From Dallia pectoralis (Eukaryota > Chordata > Actinopteri > Esociformes > Umbridae), in NCBI GenBank assembly GCA_029465975.1, contig CM055748.1:5504815-5568814 (forward strand): 64,000 bases of DNA. Reading direction: 5' to 3'. Positions 12,115 through 22,910 of the stretch are shown one piece after another. The notes beneath the pieces were generated by a model, which saw only the letters and a program-made list of their open reading frames with translations, ran no database searches and was not told the origin of the DNA. Within the stretch, counting starts at the first letter, position 1, and each line of letters starts with the position of its first letter. A program made the translations under genes and the position numbers.

Positions 12115-12930
12115 TCAGTCTGGATTCAACTTTAGTGTCATTGGGCAGAACAAGTACAGAACAACAAAATGTATTTTGCGTCCAAACCAGAAGTGTAAAA
12201 GAGTTGTGCTAAAAGACATGGAGTACAGTTTACGGATGTGCAATTGACATGGATAAGTAAATGTGCAGGTATTCTCTTCAACAACATAGCAAATTGCCAA
12301 TGGTAAATGGATAATACAAACAGTAAGCATTGTCATTGTGCAAATGGAAAATATAATAAATAGGGTAGCAGTGTGCATGCAAGGTTGCCAAAGGGTTTCA
12401 AATTTCAGCAGGTTAACGGCATTTGGGAAGAAACTGTTCCTAAGCCTGCTGGTGCGGGTGAGTAGAGATCGGTACCGCTTGCCTGATAGCAGGGGGGAAA
12501 GAGTTTATGACTCGGTTGTGAGGTATAATGAGATAATGCCACGTGCTCTCCACCATCAGCGCTTGTGCTGGATGTCTGTAATGGCAGAGAGCTGGGCACC
12601 AATGATGTGCTGGCCGGTTTTCACCACCCGCCTCAGGGACTTGTCGGCCGCAAAGCAGCCGGTGAACCAGACTGCGGCACAGTTGGTTAGAATGCTCTCG
12701 ACCGTGCAGCGGTAAAGATTTACCAGGATGTTGGTAGATAGGTGGGCTTCCTTAGCTTCCTTAAAAAGTACAGGCGCTGTGTCGCCTTTTTAACCAGGGT
12801 TGTGGTGCTGATGACCAGGATAGGTCGTTGGCTATTAATATTTTTGTTGTTGGTATTTGTTGGAATTTCTGCTGGCCACACGTTCCTCAGTGGTCTCATC
12901 AATGAGAACTGGGGCATGTACAGACAGTTT
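12115..12930 (-). mobile_element. Non-LTR retrotransposon, 3' part (RT C-terminus and 3' UTR)
   Basis: Read on the minus strand, about 12,850 down to 12,400 encodes the C-terminal region that follows the reverse transcriptase of a common fish LINE group. It includes 'LVKKATQRLYFLRKLRK' and, after a frameshift, segments equivalent to 'LVNLYRCTVESILTN' and 'VVKTGQHIIGAQL'. This tail normally ends shortly before the LINE 3' UTR. The rest, 12,115-12,400, is AT-rich and shares 'caagtacagaacaac'/'ttgc(g/a)tccaa(a/c)cca' wording with 55,905-55,985, which looks like the 3' end of the same or a related family. Several frameshifts make it non-functional. Clade (jockey/CR1-type) is inferred from word similarity only. 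Confidence 0.7.
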
Positions 12931-12936
12931 TTGTGA

Positions 12937-13653
12937 TGTGAAAAGTTTTTTCCACCTTTACTGTGACCTATAACGTGGACGAATTCAATTGAAAAACAAA
13001 CTGAAATCTTCGAGGCAATAAATGGGATGTGGCTGTGTTCAGAATTAACCAATCACATTCAAACTCATGTTAAATAGAATTCATTACACACCTGCCATCA
13101 TTTAAAGTGACTCTGATTAATCACAAATAAAGGTCAGCTGTTCCATTAGGAATTTCCTGACATTTTCTCAGAGCGAAAGCCATGGTCTGCAGAGAGCTTC
13201 CAAAGCATCCAGGGGATATTATTGTTTAAAGTTATCAGTCAGGAGAAGGGTACAAAATACTTTCAAAAGCATTAGATATCCCATGGAACACAGTGAAAAA
13301 GGTCATCAAGTGGAGAAAATATGGCACAACAGAGACATTACCAAGAACTGGACGTCCCTCCAAAATGTATGAAGACTAAATGAAAACGGGTCAGTGAGGC
13401 TTCCAAAAGGCCTACAGCAAGTCAAGATGTGCCATGCAAATAGACTCATATACCCAATAAGAGTGCTGTAATAAAATCAAAAGTTGCATCAACAAAGTAT
13501 TAGTTTAAGGGTGTGCACTCAATTTATTTTTCAATTGAAATGTTCACGTTATAGGTCACATTAACTGTGGAAAAAGTTCTGACATGATTTATCTTTGTCT
13601 CATTTTTAAATCTGGCATTTTAACAAGGGTGTGTAGACTTTTTATATTTACTG
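12937..13653 (+). mobile_element. Tc1-like DNA transposon, 5'-truncated
   Basis: The right end is 'gactttttatatttactg' followed by TA (13,654-13,655), the same terminal design as the complete mini-element at 55,411-55,621. The inner arm words 'tcacattaactgtggaaaaa' and 'gttctgacatgatttatctt' are also shared with it. Between 13,182 and about 13,420 the plus strand reads as the N-terminal DNA-binding part of a Tc1-like transposase. It has a paired-like helix-turn-helix segment ('ALDIPWNTVKKVIKWRKYG') followed by a 'TGRPSK' box. A stop follows ('MYED*'), and the catalytic DDE domain is missing. The left terminus proper is gone; the copy starts inside its left inverted repeat against the LINE at 12.93 kb. 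Confidence 0.75.
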
Positions 13654-13655
13654 TA

Positions 13656-13700
13656 CAGGTATGCAGTTGTGGGTGAAGAGGGAGTACAAAAGTGGGCATA
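13656..13700 (-). pseudogene. LINE reverse transcriptase scrap, PLLYSLFTH motif
   Basis: On the minus strand this encodes 'CPLLYSLFTHNC', the block just after the G-x-P-Q-G motif of reverse transcriptase in the same LINE group as 17,153-17,390 (which has 'SPLLYSLFT'). The nucleotide words 'gggtgaagagggagtacaa' are shared by both places. It lies immediately right of the Tc1-like element, while the more C-terminal LINE part lies immediately left of it. This is what one would expect if the Tc1 copy landed in one LINE that also suffered a deletion. Confidence 0.6.
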
Positions 13701-16700
13701 GCACAGTCAGTCTAACAGCAATCAAGCCAATATAAGCCAGATGAACAAACTTAAGAAATTGCAGAGCACAGGCTTTAGGAGGTAAACATTGCCATAGAGC
13801 ATGCACTCTTGCACTGACATTAACGTCAATTGGACATTGAGCCCATAATGTAAAATTTGACATTTAAAAGAGGACCTCTCAATTTTGTTTTAGTGGTTTT
13901 ATGTATAATTCAGCCAGTTATCAGGCGTACTCTGTAAAACTGTAAAGTGCCGACATAATGCAAATCACTTTCCTTCCACACAAATAAGCCTAAACCAATC
14001 AATGTCAATCTCTTTTCTCCCAGCCAATCAATGTCATTCCCTCTTCAGTGTGCTCTCGACTAATCGAAACGCATTGTTCCTTCAGCTCTGAATGCCAATT
14101 TACTGACGGTGGCGCCTGTAAGTCTTTCCTAAAACCATTTCTAACCTTCATATCTCAGAAATCTCCATTAAAAGTGGACTGGACATAGAATAAGAATGCT
14201 CTTACTATGTAAAACGTCTGTCTGTGTTTCAGTTAGTCGGTCTGAATTACCGCAACGAAATTCAGGCAAAGCTTTGTAAGCGAAGCTGAATGAGGCGTTC
14301 GTGATAAATGAAATCTCAAGTATTATCAGCCCCGCCATCATGTATGACAATACACCAGCAACCGTAACACTTCCTGTGCACACGAAAAAACAAAGACAGA
14401 GAGAAAGGGGCTAAACAGAAAGGTGAGACTGAGAGGTGAAGCGATAGATAGACAAAACGTAAGATAAAGGTAAAGAGAGTGACATAGAGTAATGTAGCCA
14501 TTGAGAGAGAGAGAGATACAAGGAGAAAGGAAAAGTGAGTAAAAAAAGCAATTCTTCCCATCCCTGATGAATGCTCCTAGATAAGACGTTTGGGTTTCTC
14601 TAACCTGGCCTGCCTGAAACTGAATTATAGATCTCTATCAAATGGTTCCTTTCGATGGGCTAAATACTCTGCTTCTCTCTGTCTGTCACTGCGTTTATGT
14701 GCAAATAAATTGTGTTCACTAAATGCTGCGACTCAGTTGTCTTTTTAAAATACATGTCAATGTACTAAATAATGTATTCGCCGTCTCGTCATCAAGCATT
14801 AACAAGGTACGAAAAATTCAGGTCAGAGTCTGACATTTCCTTTTTAAAAAAGAAATGTTTTATCAGGGGCGGTAAACAGATGTGGGTGACATGGTTAAGT
14901 TGGGATTTTAACCCAGATGAATATGTTTCAACGCAGTATAAAAGACAGAAGAGGGCACAAATGTCATCACCAACCAGGTGTAATGCAAACATTAAATATG
15001 GATTCCAACTGGTTATATCAATGATCAAGGTTTTCGAGTAGGTTAAAAGAAAACCGAATACAAAAAAGAATGTCAGCTAGAAAAAGCCATACTACCTCAC
15101 AGCTTTACCTACGGATGGAAGAGGTGGCCAGAGACTGGTTTACTTGACTGTGAGTGTGCCACTATTGACTGGTTGTAAAGAAAAAGCAACACTTTAAGAA
15201 CCCAGACACATATCTAAAGTTGATGTCTATATTTAGGCATTGCACTATAGCGATATTTGTCCGTGGCTAGCCTAGCATTTCGTGACACAGTAACACGGTT
15301 TTGCTTCCCGGGTTATTTTTCTTATCAATCAACTCATGATTAGTGTCTGTGAAGGTGTGTTGGTGTTTGTGTTTGTACATGTGTGTATCAGGCTGTCACC
15401 ATAATTGTTCAGTTCAGACCCAGTTGCACTCCATGTTGTACCAACTGTACCAGTTGTTATAAGGAATATGTCATCTGTCATACAGCCTCTCCACCAGTGT
15501 AAAGTAGACTCTGACAGACGGCCCACAGTAAAGTGTTGCCTATTTTCCTGCTGTTAACTCCCTCTACACACATTATTGCTGCGATCCATCAGGATAATGG
15601 CACAGACACACACACACACGCACACACACACACACACACACGACAGTGGAGAATTCCTAGACTGATGTTATATATCAGAGTGAGGTCAAAGTTCATGCTG
15701 AACAATAACTGCAGCCATTGGCCAATATGGGGTATGCCTTGAGACGTGCCGTGAGGTATCTACATCACCACACTCACAGACACACAAACACAAACAGACT
15801 GGTACACCAAGGCTTTGCGCTCACGCTGTTCTATTTCTCGCCCAATAGAGAATGTGTCGTTCCCTCACTTTAGTCCGTTTCCTCATCTCCTATTCCCTTT
15901 TGGCTCTCGACTCTTGATCTGTCTATCATTTTCCATGCGTCACGATCTCTTCTTTCCTCCAGCTTTACCTCCTCCTATCATTTCTCTTATTTCCCCATCT
16001 CGTTTCTGCTCTCCCGACTCATCCTCCCACTCTTCACCAACCTTCTCTCCATTCCACCGTTCTTCGTTCCTTCTGTCATGTTCCTCGGCTGCACCTGGCT
16101 GTGCCCCGACCAACCCCCCTCACTGTCCCCGACTCCCATCACCATGGTTCCCCTCTCCACCTCTCTGACAGCCTCACATTAATCATCCCTCGGCCTTCTT
16201 TCCATCTTTCTGACTCTACCTCCCTCTCTCTCTCTCTCTCTCACTTTCCTCCCCACTCTCCGTCCCTCTCCATCCAGGAGAAAAGTCTGCACAAAGAACC
16301 TGCCATCGTCATCGACATTTATCTTTCAATTCCTTTTCTCCCTCTCCTGTCCTCTGTTCTCTGCCATCCACCTGTCCTGTCCTCCCTCCCGTACCCTGTC
16401 ACTGTGTTATAGAACAGTTGTGCGGTGGCATTTCCGTGACGTGTGCGAGCAACTGATGTGTCTCTCTACGGAAATACGTGTTGGTAATTGCGGTTGTGAC
16501 TGTGAGCATATTTACCGCTACACACTCATTTAAGCAACACCCAGACGGCCCGGTTCGTGCAGATGGCGGTATTCCTTTCTCGCTCGGCGCACTTGTTTGT
16601 TTTGCCTTTCAGTCGTTGGTTCTCTTAAGCCCGAGTCTAATCCCTGATTAGAAGGCAGTGAGGACACATAACGCTGCTGCTCACGTTTTCGTCTGTTCTT

Positions 16701-17152
16701 CTTACTTCTCACCAGTGGCGACAAATGAGCTGGAAACTATTCAACGACACCCACATCTATTCAGGCGAACACACACACACACACGGTCACACAGAAAAGC
16801 GTGTTTTATATTTCATCAGAAATACAATATAAACTGAGAGAATATGAGTGTCAGTATCAGTTTCCTGAAAAAACTGTCAGTGTGACCATAGTTGAACGTC
16901 ATGGAGAACACATGCATTCAATCGCCTGCAATGAATACTGTAACAAGGGTTTCTATAATATTATTTAAGAGATCAAAGAAAACTACAATTCGCATTTTGG
17001 GAAACACTGGAGAAAAAAACTAATATATTTTTATAGCCAACACACATTCTATTGTTTCCACTGATGTCAATGTCGCTGATAGGAGATGCAGATTTGATGC
17101 ATGTGTTTGGTTGTTGGTTAAGTCAGCTTTGTTTTTATATTAGAGCTGTGTA
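13701..17152. other. Unassigned stretch with a 570-bp pyrimidine block
   Basis: No coding region is supported. About 15,830-16,400 is strongly pyrimidine-rich on the plus strand, with a (TC)n core at 16,223-16,243; its 117- and 103-codon frames are Ser/Pro/Leu-rich artefacts of that composition. CA microsatellites lie at 15.6 and 16.77 kb. Around 14,390-14,520 the sequence is purine-rich. Confidence 0.5.
15601..15642. repeat. CA microsatellite
   Basis: (CA)n of about 42 bases with one CG interruption. Confidence 0.9.
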
Positions 17153-17390
17153 GAGGTACGCAGTCGAGGGTGAAGAGGGAGTACAAGAGTGGGCTAAGCG
17201 CACAGCCTTGTGGGACACCGGTGTTCAGGGTCAGGGTGGAGGAGGTGAGGTTGTCCAACCTGACAGACGGAGGTGTGTTGGTTAGGGCGTCTAGAGTCCA
17301 GTTGCAAAGAAAGTGTCTGATCCGAAGGTTTTATAGTTTGGTAACCAGCCTAGAGGGGATGACTGTATTGAATGCTGCTCTATGAGAGGC
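17153..17390 (-). pseudogene. LINE reverse transcriptase palm fragment
   Basis: Read on the minus strand across a frameshift, the segment gives 'AAFNTVIPSRLVTKL', then 'LCNWTLDALTNTPPSVRLDN', then 'TLNTGVPQGCALSPLLYSLF'. These are the region around reverse transcriptase motif A (after the first catalytic Asp, which would be just outside) and motif B (GVPQG). The block matches the LINE group also seen at 12.1-13.7, 25.0 and 61.7 kb. No YxDD box follows on the minus strand below 17,150, so the copy is only an island of the palm domain, roughly 80 codons long. It is non-functional. Confidence 0.75.
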
Positions 17391-18077
17391 AAAATGTTAG
17401 AGGCAACAATATCAACCTGGCTTAGCTTACGGCATTGACGACAAATAACTACTTTAATATCTGTACCTTGGTAGTCTGACTGAGCACCGAAAAGAATAGA
17501 TCTCAACATAGATTTTGGGGCCGGCGGACAAATAGTTAGCTATGCCTTGAGTGATATGTAGAGAACCATGTGTTATCTGTTTAAAATTTACAGGGAAGAA
17601 AGTAGCATTGTTTTTAGATCTAGCGCTTCACACTTAATAACAGAGACGCATGCTGGCAGCTAAACTGTAGCCTACACCACGTGGCATATTTTTGTCTAGT
17701 TCTCAGAGATGTAATAGATTGTTACAAATAAACTGTTATGCCTGGCAATGTCATTTAACATTCAACCCACCTGCAACCCAACCACTTTTTGCTCAAGAAA
17801 CATTTTATGACCCTAAACCCGTTTGCCCTGCGGATATAAACACAGGCCCTGCGGCATATGAGTCATCCCACGAATCACTAGTGTGTGTGTGTGTGTGTGT
17901 GTCTGCATTTGTAAAAAGGATATGGCTTTTTTAAGATAGATGAAGAGATAGATCAGATAGATGAAGAGATGGATTAGAAATGGGGCAGAAGGTGAGGAAG
18001 CACATGAAAGTGAGGGATTTATCCGGCCTCTGTGAACTAACCGTTTTTCCTGGTTCTTTGTAGACTAGGTAGTTGTT
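17391..18077. other. Unassigned stretch with TG microsatellite
   Basis: No coding region is recognised. A (GT)n run lies at 17,880-17,902, followed by short 'agatagatgaagagat' repetition near 17,935-17,970. Confidence 0.45.
17880..17902. repeat. TG microsatellite
   Basis: Uninterrupted (GT)n of about 22 bases. Confidence 0.9.
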
Positions 18078-18775
18078 AATGTATTTTTATTTAGCCTTTA
18101 TTTAACCAGGTAGGCCGATTGAGAACACATTCTCATTTGCAAGAGCGGCCAGGCCAAGATAAACGTGCAAGACAACATACAATTACACAATATATACAGA
18201 CAATACGTGAGTGCAAATAGTAGTGGGATTCTACATGGCAATACAGGATCAAGTGCAGAGTCAACGTACAGTTAATACAGGATGAGGTACAAGTAGGTCA
18301 GTTGAGCAGCATTGATTTGGCAATAACAATTTTATAAAAAATAGAAAGGAGACTAAGGCAATGTACCTGATTAAGCGTAGACTGCACGTGGGTAGAGCAA
18401 TGGTGACTAGAGAGCTTAGGTACAGCGGGACTTTGCCTAGTAATGACATGACTTAAATTAATTGGTACCAGTGAGTTAAACACTTAGTGTTTTTTACGAC
18501 GGCCAGCCCACTAACGCATAAAGGTTCCAGTGTTGGGTGTTGTATGTGGTATTGGTAACCAAGCGTATGACACTGTGGTAAACCGCATCCAATGTTTTCA
18601 GGAGAGAGATTGAGGCTATACTATAAATGACATCACCAGACACACATTGGTATAATAGTGATCTTCACCAAGGCACGTTTGTCAGCATGAGTAAAGGAGG
18701 CCCTGTTGCAAAATAGGAAACCGATTTTGGAGTAGATCGGAGTTTGTTTATGTGGGTCTGGAAGGAGAGGGTGCT
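18078..18775 (-). mobile_element. Non-LTR retrotransposon 3' part, second LINE family
   Basis: On the minus strand, 18,449 downward encodes 'MSLLGKVPLYLSSLVTIALP', which corresponds to the post-RT tail of a LINE family I know from salmonid-type genomes (KSLLGK-P-YLSSLV). Upstream, after frameshifts, come equivalents of 'CVSGLAV' and of 'FTHADKRALVKITI'. The last 170 bp (18,078-18,250) are AT-rich and begin 'tttatttaaccaggtaggcc', a 3'-end signature of the same family. Stops and frameshifts are frequent. The family is distinct from the neighbouring L2-type element because the conserved tail wording differs. Confidence 0.65.
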
Positions 18776-18835
18776 ATGCTGTTGTACTCTGCCCTGTGCG
18801 CTCTTTAATCTCATTAAAACAGAGTAGGGGATCAA

Positions 18836-20181
18836 ATCAAATCAAATTCATTTATAAAGCCCTTTTTACAACAAAGTTGTCACAAAGTGCTTTTACAATC
18901 ACCAGCCTGAATCCAACAGAGCACACATCAACAAGTTGAACAAAAAAACAAGTTGAACAAGTTGATACATGGCGGCTAGGAAAAACTCCCTGAAAGTCAG
19001 ATTTAGGAAGAAACCTAGAGAGGAACCAGGCTCTGAGGGATCACCAGTCCTCTTCTGGCTGGGCTGGGTCAGTTTATGACAATACAACAAGTGAGGTGTG
19101 AATATCTGAGAAACAAAATAGTCCGGGATGTCCAGGAGGGATGATGGGTGTGATAGGCTTGGAGGAAGAAGCTCCGGTTGCATCAGCTGTTCCGTCAGCC
19201 GCACAGTCAGGGGCCCCAGGGAGGATCCAGCATATGCTCCAAGCTGGAGCGGTCCCCCTGACAGCAGCGGACACAAACACAGAGAAAGGTTGGACACTAG
19301 TTCCCGGCACAATAGTATACCGAACATAATACTTTAAAAGGAGACAGGGGGGTTAGTGAGACAATGGCTATGAACGGGTAAACCCAGGACAAGTCCAGAC
19401 AGATGTTAGTAGAGACAGGACACAGGAAAGGTTAGACACCCTGGTTCCCTACGTCCCCGGCACCATAATATAGCCGCATAGAACTTAGAATGAGACAGGG
19501 GGGTCCAGTGAAGCAGGGGCCCTGAACAGGGTAAACCCCGAAACAGGGCCCAATAGGCCGGAAAACACCCACCCACTATGCCGAGCATCAACCCAGGGAC
19601 GCCAATTGACCATGACCACTCGGGCAGGTTTAGTTTTTGCTCACAAAGTTACTCAAGCTGGTGGAACAAACAAGAGCTATAGCGAGCCAGTGACATCCAC
19701 ACCCCAAGGAGCATATGGGAGGTTTAGTTTTTGCTCACAAAGCTACTCGAATTGAGGCTGCAACGGAGCACTATAGCGACCCAGTGACTCCTCCCCACAG
19801 TTAACTGGGATAATCAGAGTTTAATTCACCAGCTACTCGGATTGAGTGAACAAAGGAGAGCTATAGCGAACCAGTGACTCCTCCCCACAGTTAACTGGCA
19901 TAATCAGAGTTTATTCACTAGCTACTCGGATTGAGCGAACAAAGGAGAGCTATAGCGAGCCAGTGACTCCACCCCCCAGGCAGCAGCCTGGAGGTATCGT
20001 TTTTGCTCAAAAAGCTACTCGAGAGGCAACAACAGGGAACCATAGCGAGCCAGTGACTCCACCCCCCAGGCAGCAATCGAGAGGACACCCCAGGGGAGAT
20101 GTGAACCCGCAAGGCAAAGACAGCAGGGCAGAAAGAGATCCGAGCCTTCCGTTCACCTTCGTACCCTGGGCCATATTACAC
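18836..20181 (-). repeat. L2-type LINE 3' UTR with internal tandem repeats
   Basis: Between the ORF stop and the element tail lies 1.35 kb of non-coding LINE sequence. At about 19,620-20,095 a module is repeated five times: 'gctactcg' near the start, 'gagctatagcga' in the middle and 'ccagtgactcc' at the end, with unit spacing from about 70 to 110 bp. Three units also carry 'ccacagttaactgg' or 'cccccaggcagca' spacers. A separate diverged duplication at about 19,283-19,370 and 19,420-19,520 shares 'gaaaggtt(g/a)gacac' and 'gagacaggggggt'. The 3'-most part includes 'ggcggctaggaaaaactccc', a conserved fish LINE 3' UTR phrase. Confidence 0.75.
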
Positions 20182-20673
20182 TCAACCATAGACCTTACTG
20201 AAAAGATATGTTTTTAATTGTGATTTGAAGGTTTGAACAGAATCTACATTTCTAACCCAGATTGGCAACTCATTCCATAATAGAGGAGCTCTATAGGAGA
20301 AGGCTCTACCTCCAGCTGTTTGTTTAGAAATTTTAGGTACAATTAGGAGACCAGCATCCTTTGATCTAAGGTTACGCGTGGGTATGTATGGCTGGACTAA
20401 TTCAGCGAGGTAGGTGGGAGCAAGTTGATGTAAAGCTTTATATGTTAACAGTAGTACTTTCAAGTCTGCCCTAGCCTTAACAGGCAGCAAATGTAAAGAG
20501 GCTAAAACTGGGGTAATATGGTCAAACTTCTTAGTTCTAGTTAAGATTCTAGCAGCCGTATTAAGTACTAATTGAAGTTTGTTTATTGATTTATCAGGGT
20601 AACCAGAGTATAGAACATTGCAATAATCTAATCTTGAGGTAACAAAAGCATGGATTAGTTTTTCTGCATACAT
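20182..20673 (-). pseudogene. L2-type LINE post-RT C-terminal region
   Basis: This 163-codon frame continues the reverse transcriptase after the frameshift. It begins 'KLIHAFVTSRLDYCNVLYSG', then 'LQLVLNTAARILT', 'LLPVKARADLKVLLLTYKAL', and ends 'KTYLFSKVYG' at a natural stop, the usual end of fish L2-type ORF2. No internal stop is visible across the 163 codons, which contrasts with the shattered LINE copies elsewhere in the window and argues that this insertion is one of the younger ones. It overlaps the upstream frame by about 80 bp in a different phase, which marks the frameshift. Confidence 0.85.
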
Positions 20674-21380
20674 TTTTGATAAATAATTTCAGATTTTTTG
20701 CAATATTCCGAAGATGGAAAAATGCTGTCATTGAAATATATTTTATGTGATCGTCAAATGAAAGATCCGGGTCAAGGGTCACTCCAAGGTTTTTGACAGT
20801 TTTTTGTGAAATGACTATACATCCGTTTAGGTTCAGCGTATAGTCTGTCAATAAATCTCTCTGTTTCTTAGGTCCTAAAACTAGCATTTCAGTTTTATCT
20901 GAATTTAGGAGCAGAAAATTATCTGTCATCCACTTTCGTATATCTGAAACACAAGCTTCCATAGTGGCTAATTTAGGGGCTTCTCCATGTTTCATAGCAA
21001 TATACAGCTGCGTGTCATTGGTATAGCAGTGAAAATTGACATTATGTTTTCGGATTACATCACCCAAAGGTAACATATAGAGTGAGAACAGAAGTGGTCC
21101 TAAGACTGAGCCTTGTGGAACACCAAAGCATACCTTTGATTTGTTAGAGGATAAGCCATCTACACAAACAAACTGAAGTCTATCTGATAAATAAGATCTA
21201 AACCAATCGAGAACATGTCCTCTTAGCCCAACAAGGGTCTCCAATCTCTCCAAGAGAAGGGAGTGATCAATAGTGTCAAAGGCAGCACTAAGATCAAGAA
21301 GCAATAGGAGAGATGCAGAACCTTTGTCAGAAGCCAATAAAAGGTCGTTTACCACCTTAACAAGTGCAGTCTCAGTGCAG
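20594..21380 (-). pseudogene. L2-type LINE reverse transcriptase, palm domain
   Basis: The 253-codon frame (first Met at 21,355; the homology continues about eight codons upstream as 'TETALVK') carries motif A 'DLSAAFDTIDH' at residues 21-31 with the catalytic Asp, motif B 'GVPQGSVLGPLLFSLY' at 78-93, and the motif C position at 111-114. That last box should be YADD but reads YTND, so one of the two catalytic aspartates is replaced by Asn and the enzyme would be inactive. 'LNSDKTEMLVLGPKK' and 'VKNLGVTLDPDLSFDDHI' follow in normal order. A frameshift near 20,640-20,690 separates it from the tail frame. The full enzyme would copy LINE RNA onto nicked chromosomal DNA. Confidence 0.85.
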
Positions 21381-22878
21381 TACGGCTTAATTTGACCGGT
21401 GGGTGGGACTTCCTGAAAGACGAATTATAGGACAGGTCTTCGCCCAATACGCAGGCATGTCCGGTACTCGACATGGAATGGGTATATGCGTTTGTTAAAA
21501 TATGACCTGGTATGCTTGGGTATCATATGAAGTTGTGCATTGTGTCATTTATGGCCTTACTATTACCCACAGAAATCCCTCTTAGTTCTTGCTGTCTGAA
21601 ATTTCCTTCCGTAACATCGAAGCTGTTGACCCTCTTCAACCATCAGAAGCCATCTCCTCTGCCCTGTCGATTGACTTCACAGCTCAACACTGCTATGTCT
21701 GTCTCTCTGGCCCCACTAAAACCAAGACATGTTTCTTCTTTCACCTCATCATCCCCCTTGTTTACATCAGCATTCGGCACTCTCGAACGTCGGGCGAGAA
21801 AATCAGGGCTCACTGTTCACACTGAAGCATAGAACTTCACCTTTCAGTTTACAGAGATGCCCTCAGTACTACCAGGTCCTCGTACATCTCCAACATTAAC
21901 AATAGCTCCGATATGAACTCCCGCACTCTGTTCTCTACAGTTAGCACATTATTTCAGCCCTGCAGTGACTCACTCTGTAGCACCGCCATCAAACTTGCCA
22001 AATATGGCCACTCATGGATGACTGCAGTTTATAAAAGTATTTCATTGCAACTGGTTTTGTGTGCCCGTACAATGGTCTACTGCCATCTAACTATATATAC
22101 TTTTCCTAAATGATAAAAACATACATCACCTTCTCACCGTCCAATCCCCTGGCTCCTATTCCTTAATAATGAATTACAAACGTCTCCCTGCATAGTAAAT
22201 GATAACAATATAAACCAATAATAGCAGAAAACAATAGGAAATGAAAATAAGAGGTAATAACGACAAAACTTCATACTTTGGTTCTCGGGGTCAATATTCC
22301 ACTAGAATATTACAATGCATCCTCATTCATTATTTATGTTTATGGCGCAAATCAGGGAAAAACTGCTTGGCTGGGATAAAATATCTGAGTGGTTAAATTC
22401 TATCTAACTGCATAAAAAACAGTTCTCGGGGCAACAGTTTATCACCGTTAAAAACACGATGGCTGTTAAGTTTTATTGTGCTTTCAAAACCTTCCCACAA
22501 TGCACTCTGCAGCCAACTAAAGTATTTAGGTTCCTAATGGGGCTAATTGACACTTCCCATGGCAACACAGTGCCCATAATTAATACAATGACTTGAGCCC
22601 CATGGACTCCCGTTGGTTAATAGGTGCAAACATTGAATCCTGAAGGAAACGCAGCAATATCACCTACCTATATTCACGTTCTGTGGGACATTTACTCTCC
22701 GTTGCATCGCGTCCGTACATAACTATAATACAATCTCCGTGGCTAAGTCTCTTGGTGATCGAGCTGTTTACCCCGAGAATGTTTGAGACATCAGCCGAAG
22801 TATAATACCTACTTAGTGTCCTATTCTTCCTTATTATGCCTGACAGGGTGATGAAACACCTAGCTTGGGTTCAATACA

Positions 22879-22910
22879 TACACACGCACACACACACACA
22901 CACGTACACA
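22879..22910. repeat. CA microsatellite
   Basis: (CA)n with single-base interruptions, about 30 bases. Confidence 0.85.

Larger units (their letters stand above)
18836..21385 (-). mobile_element. L2-type LINE, 5'-truncated, ~2.55 kb
   Basis: This is the best preserved retrotransposon of the window. Reading right to left it has a reverse transcriptase truncated at its N-terminal side (near 21,385), the post-RT tail ending at 20,182, a 1.3-kb 3' UTR with internal repeats, and a 3' end that finishes in repeated TTTGA units (plus strand 'atcaaatcaaatcaaatt'). A short simple-repeat tail instead of poly(A), with 5' truncation, is typical of L2-type LINEs. The endonuclease and ORF1 are absent. It has landed immediately beside the 3' part of another LINE in the same orientation. 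The L2 name is inferred from RT wording and tail. Confidence 0.75.

Noticed and set aside
15815..16412. Two overlapping Ser/Pro-rich frames (117 and 103 codons)
   Set aside because: Both are produced by a polypyrimidine tract; codon content follows base composition in each phase.
18899..19327. 142-codon minus-strand frame inside the L2 3' UTR
   Set aside because: It lies downstream of the ORF2 stop in known 3' UTR wording, overlaps open frames in other phases, and carries no domain; treated as chance.
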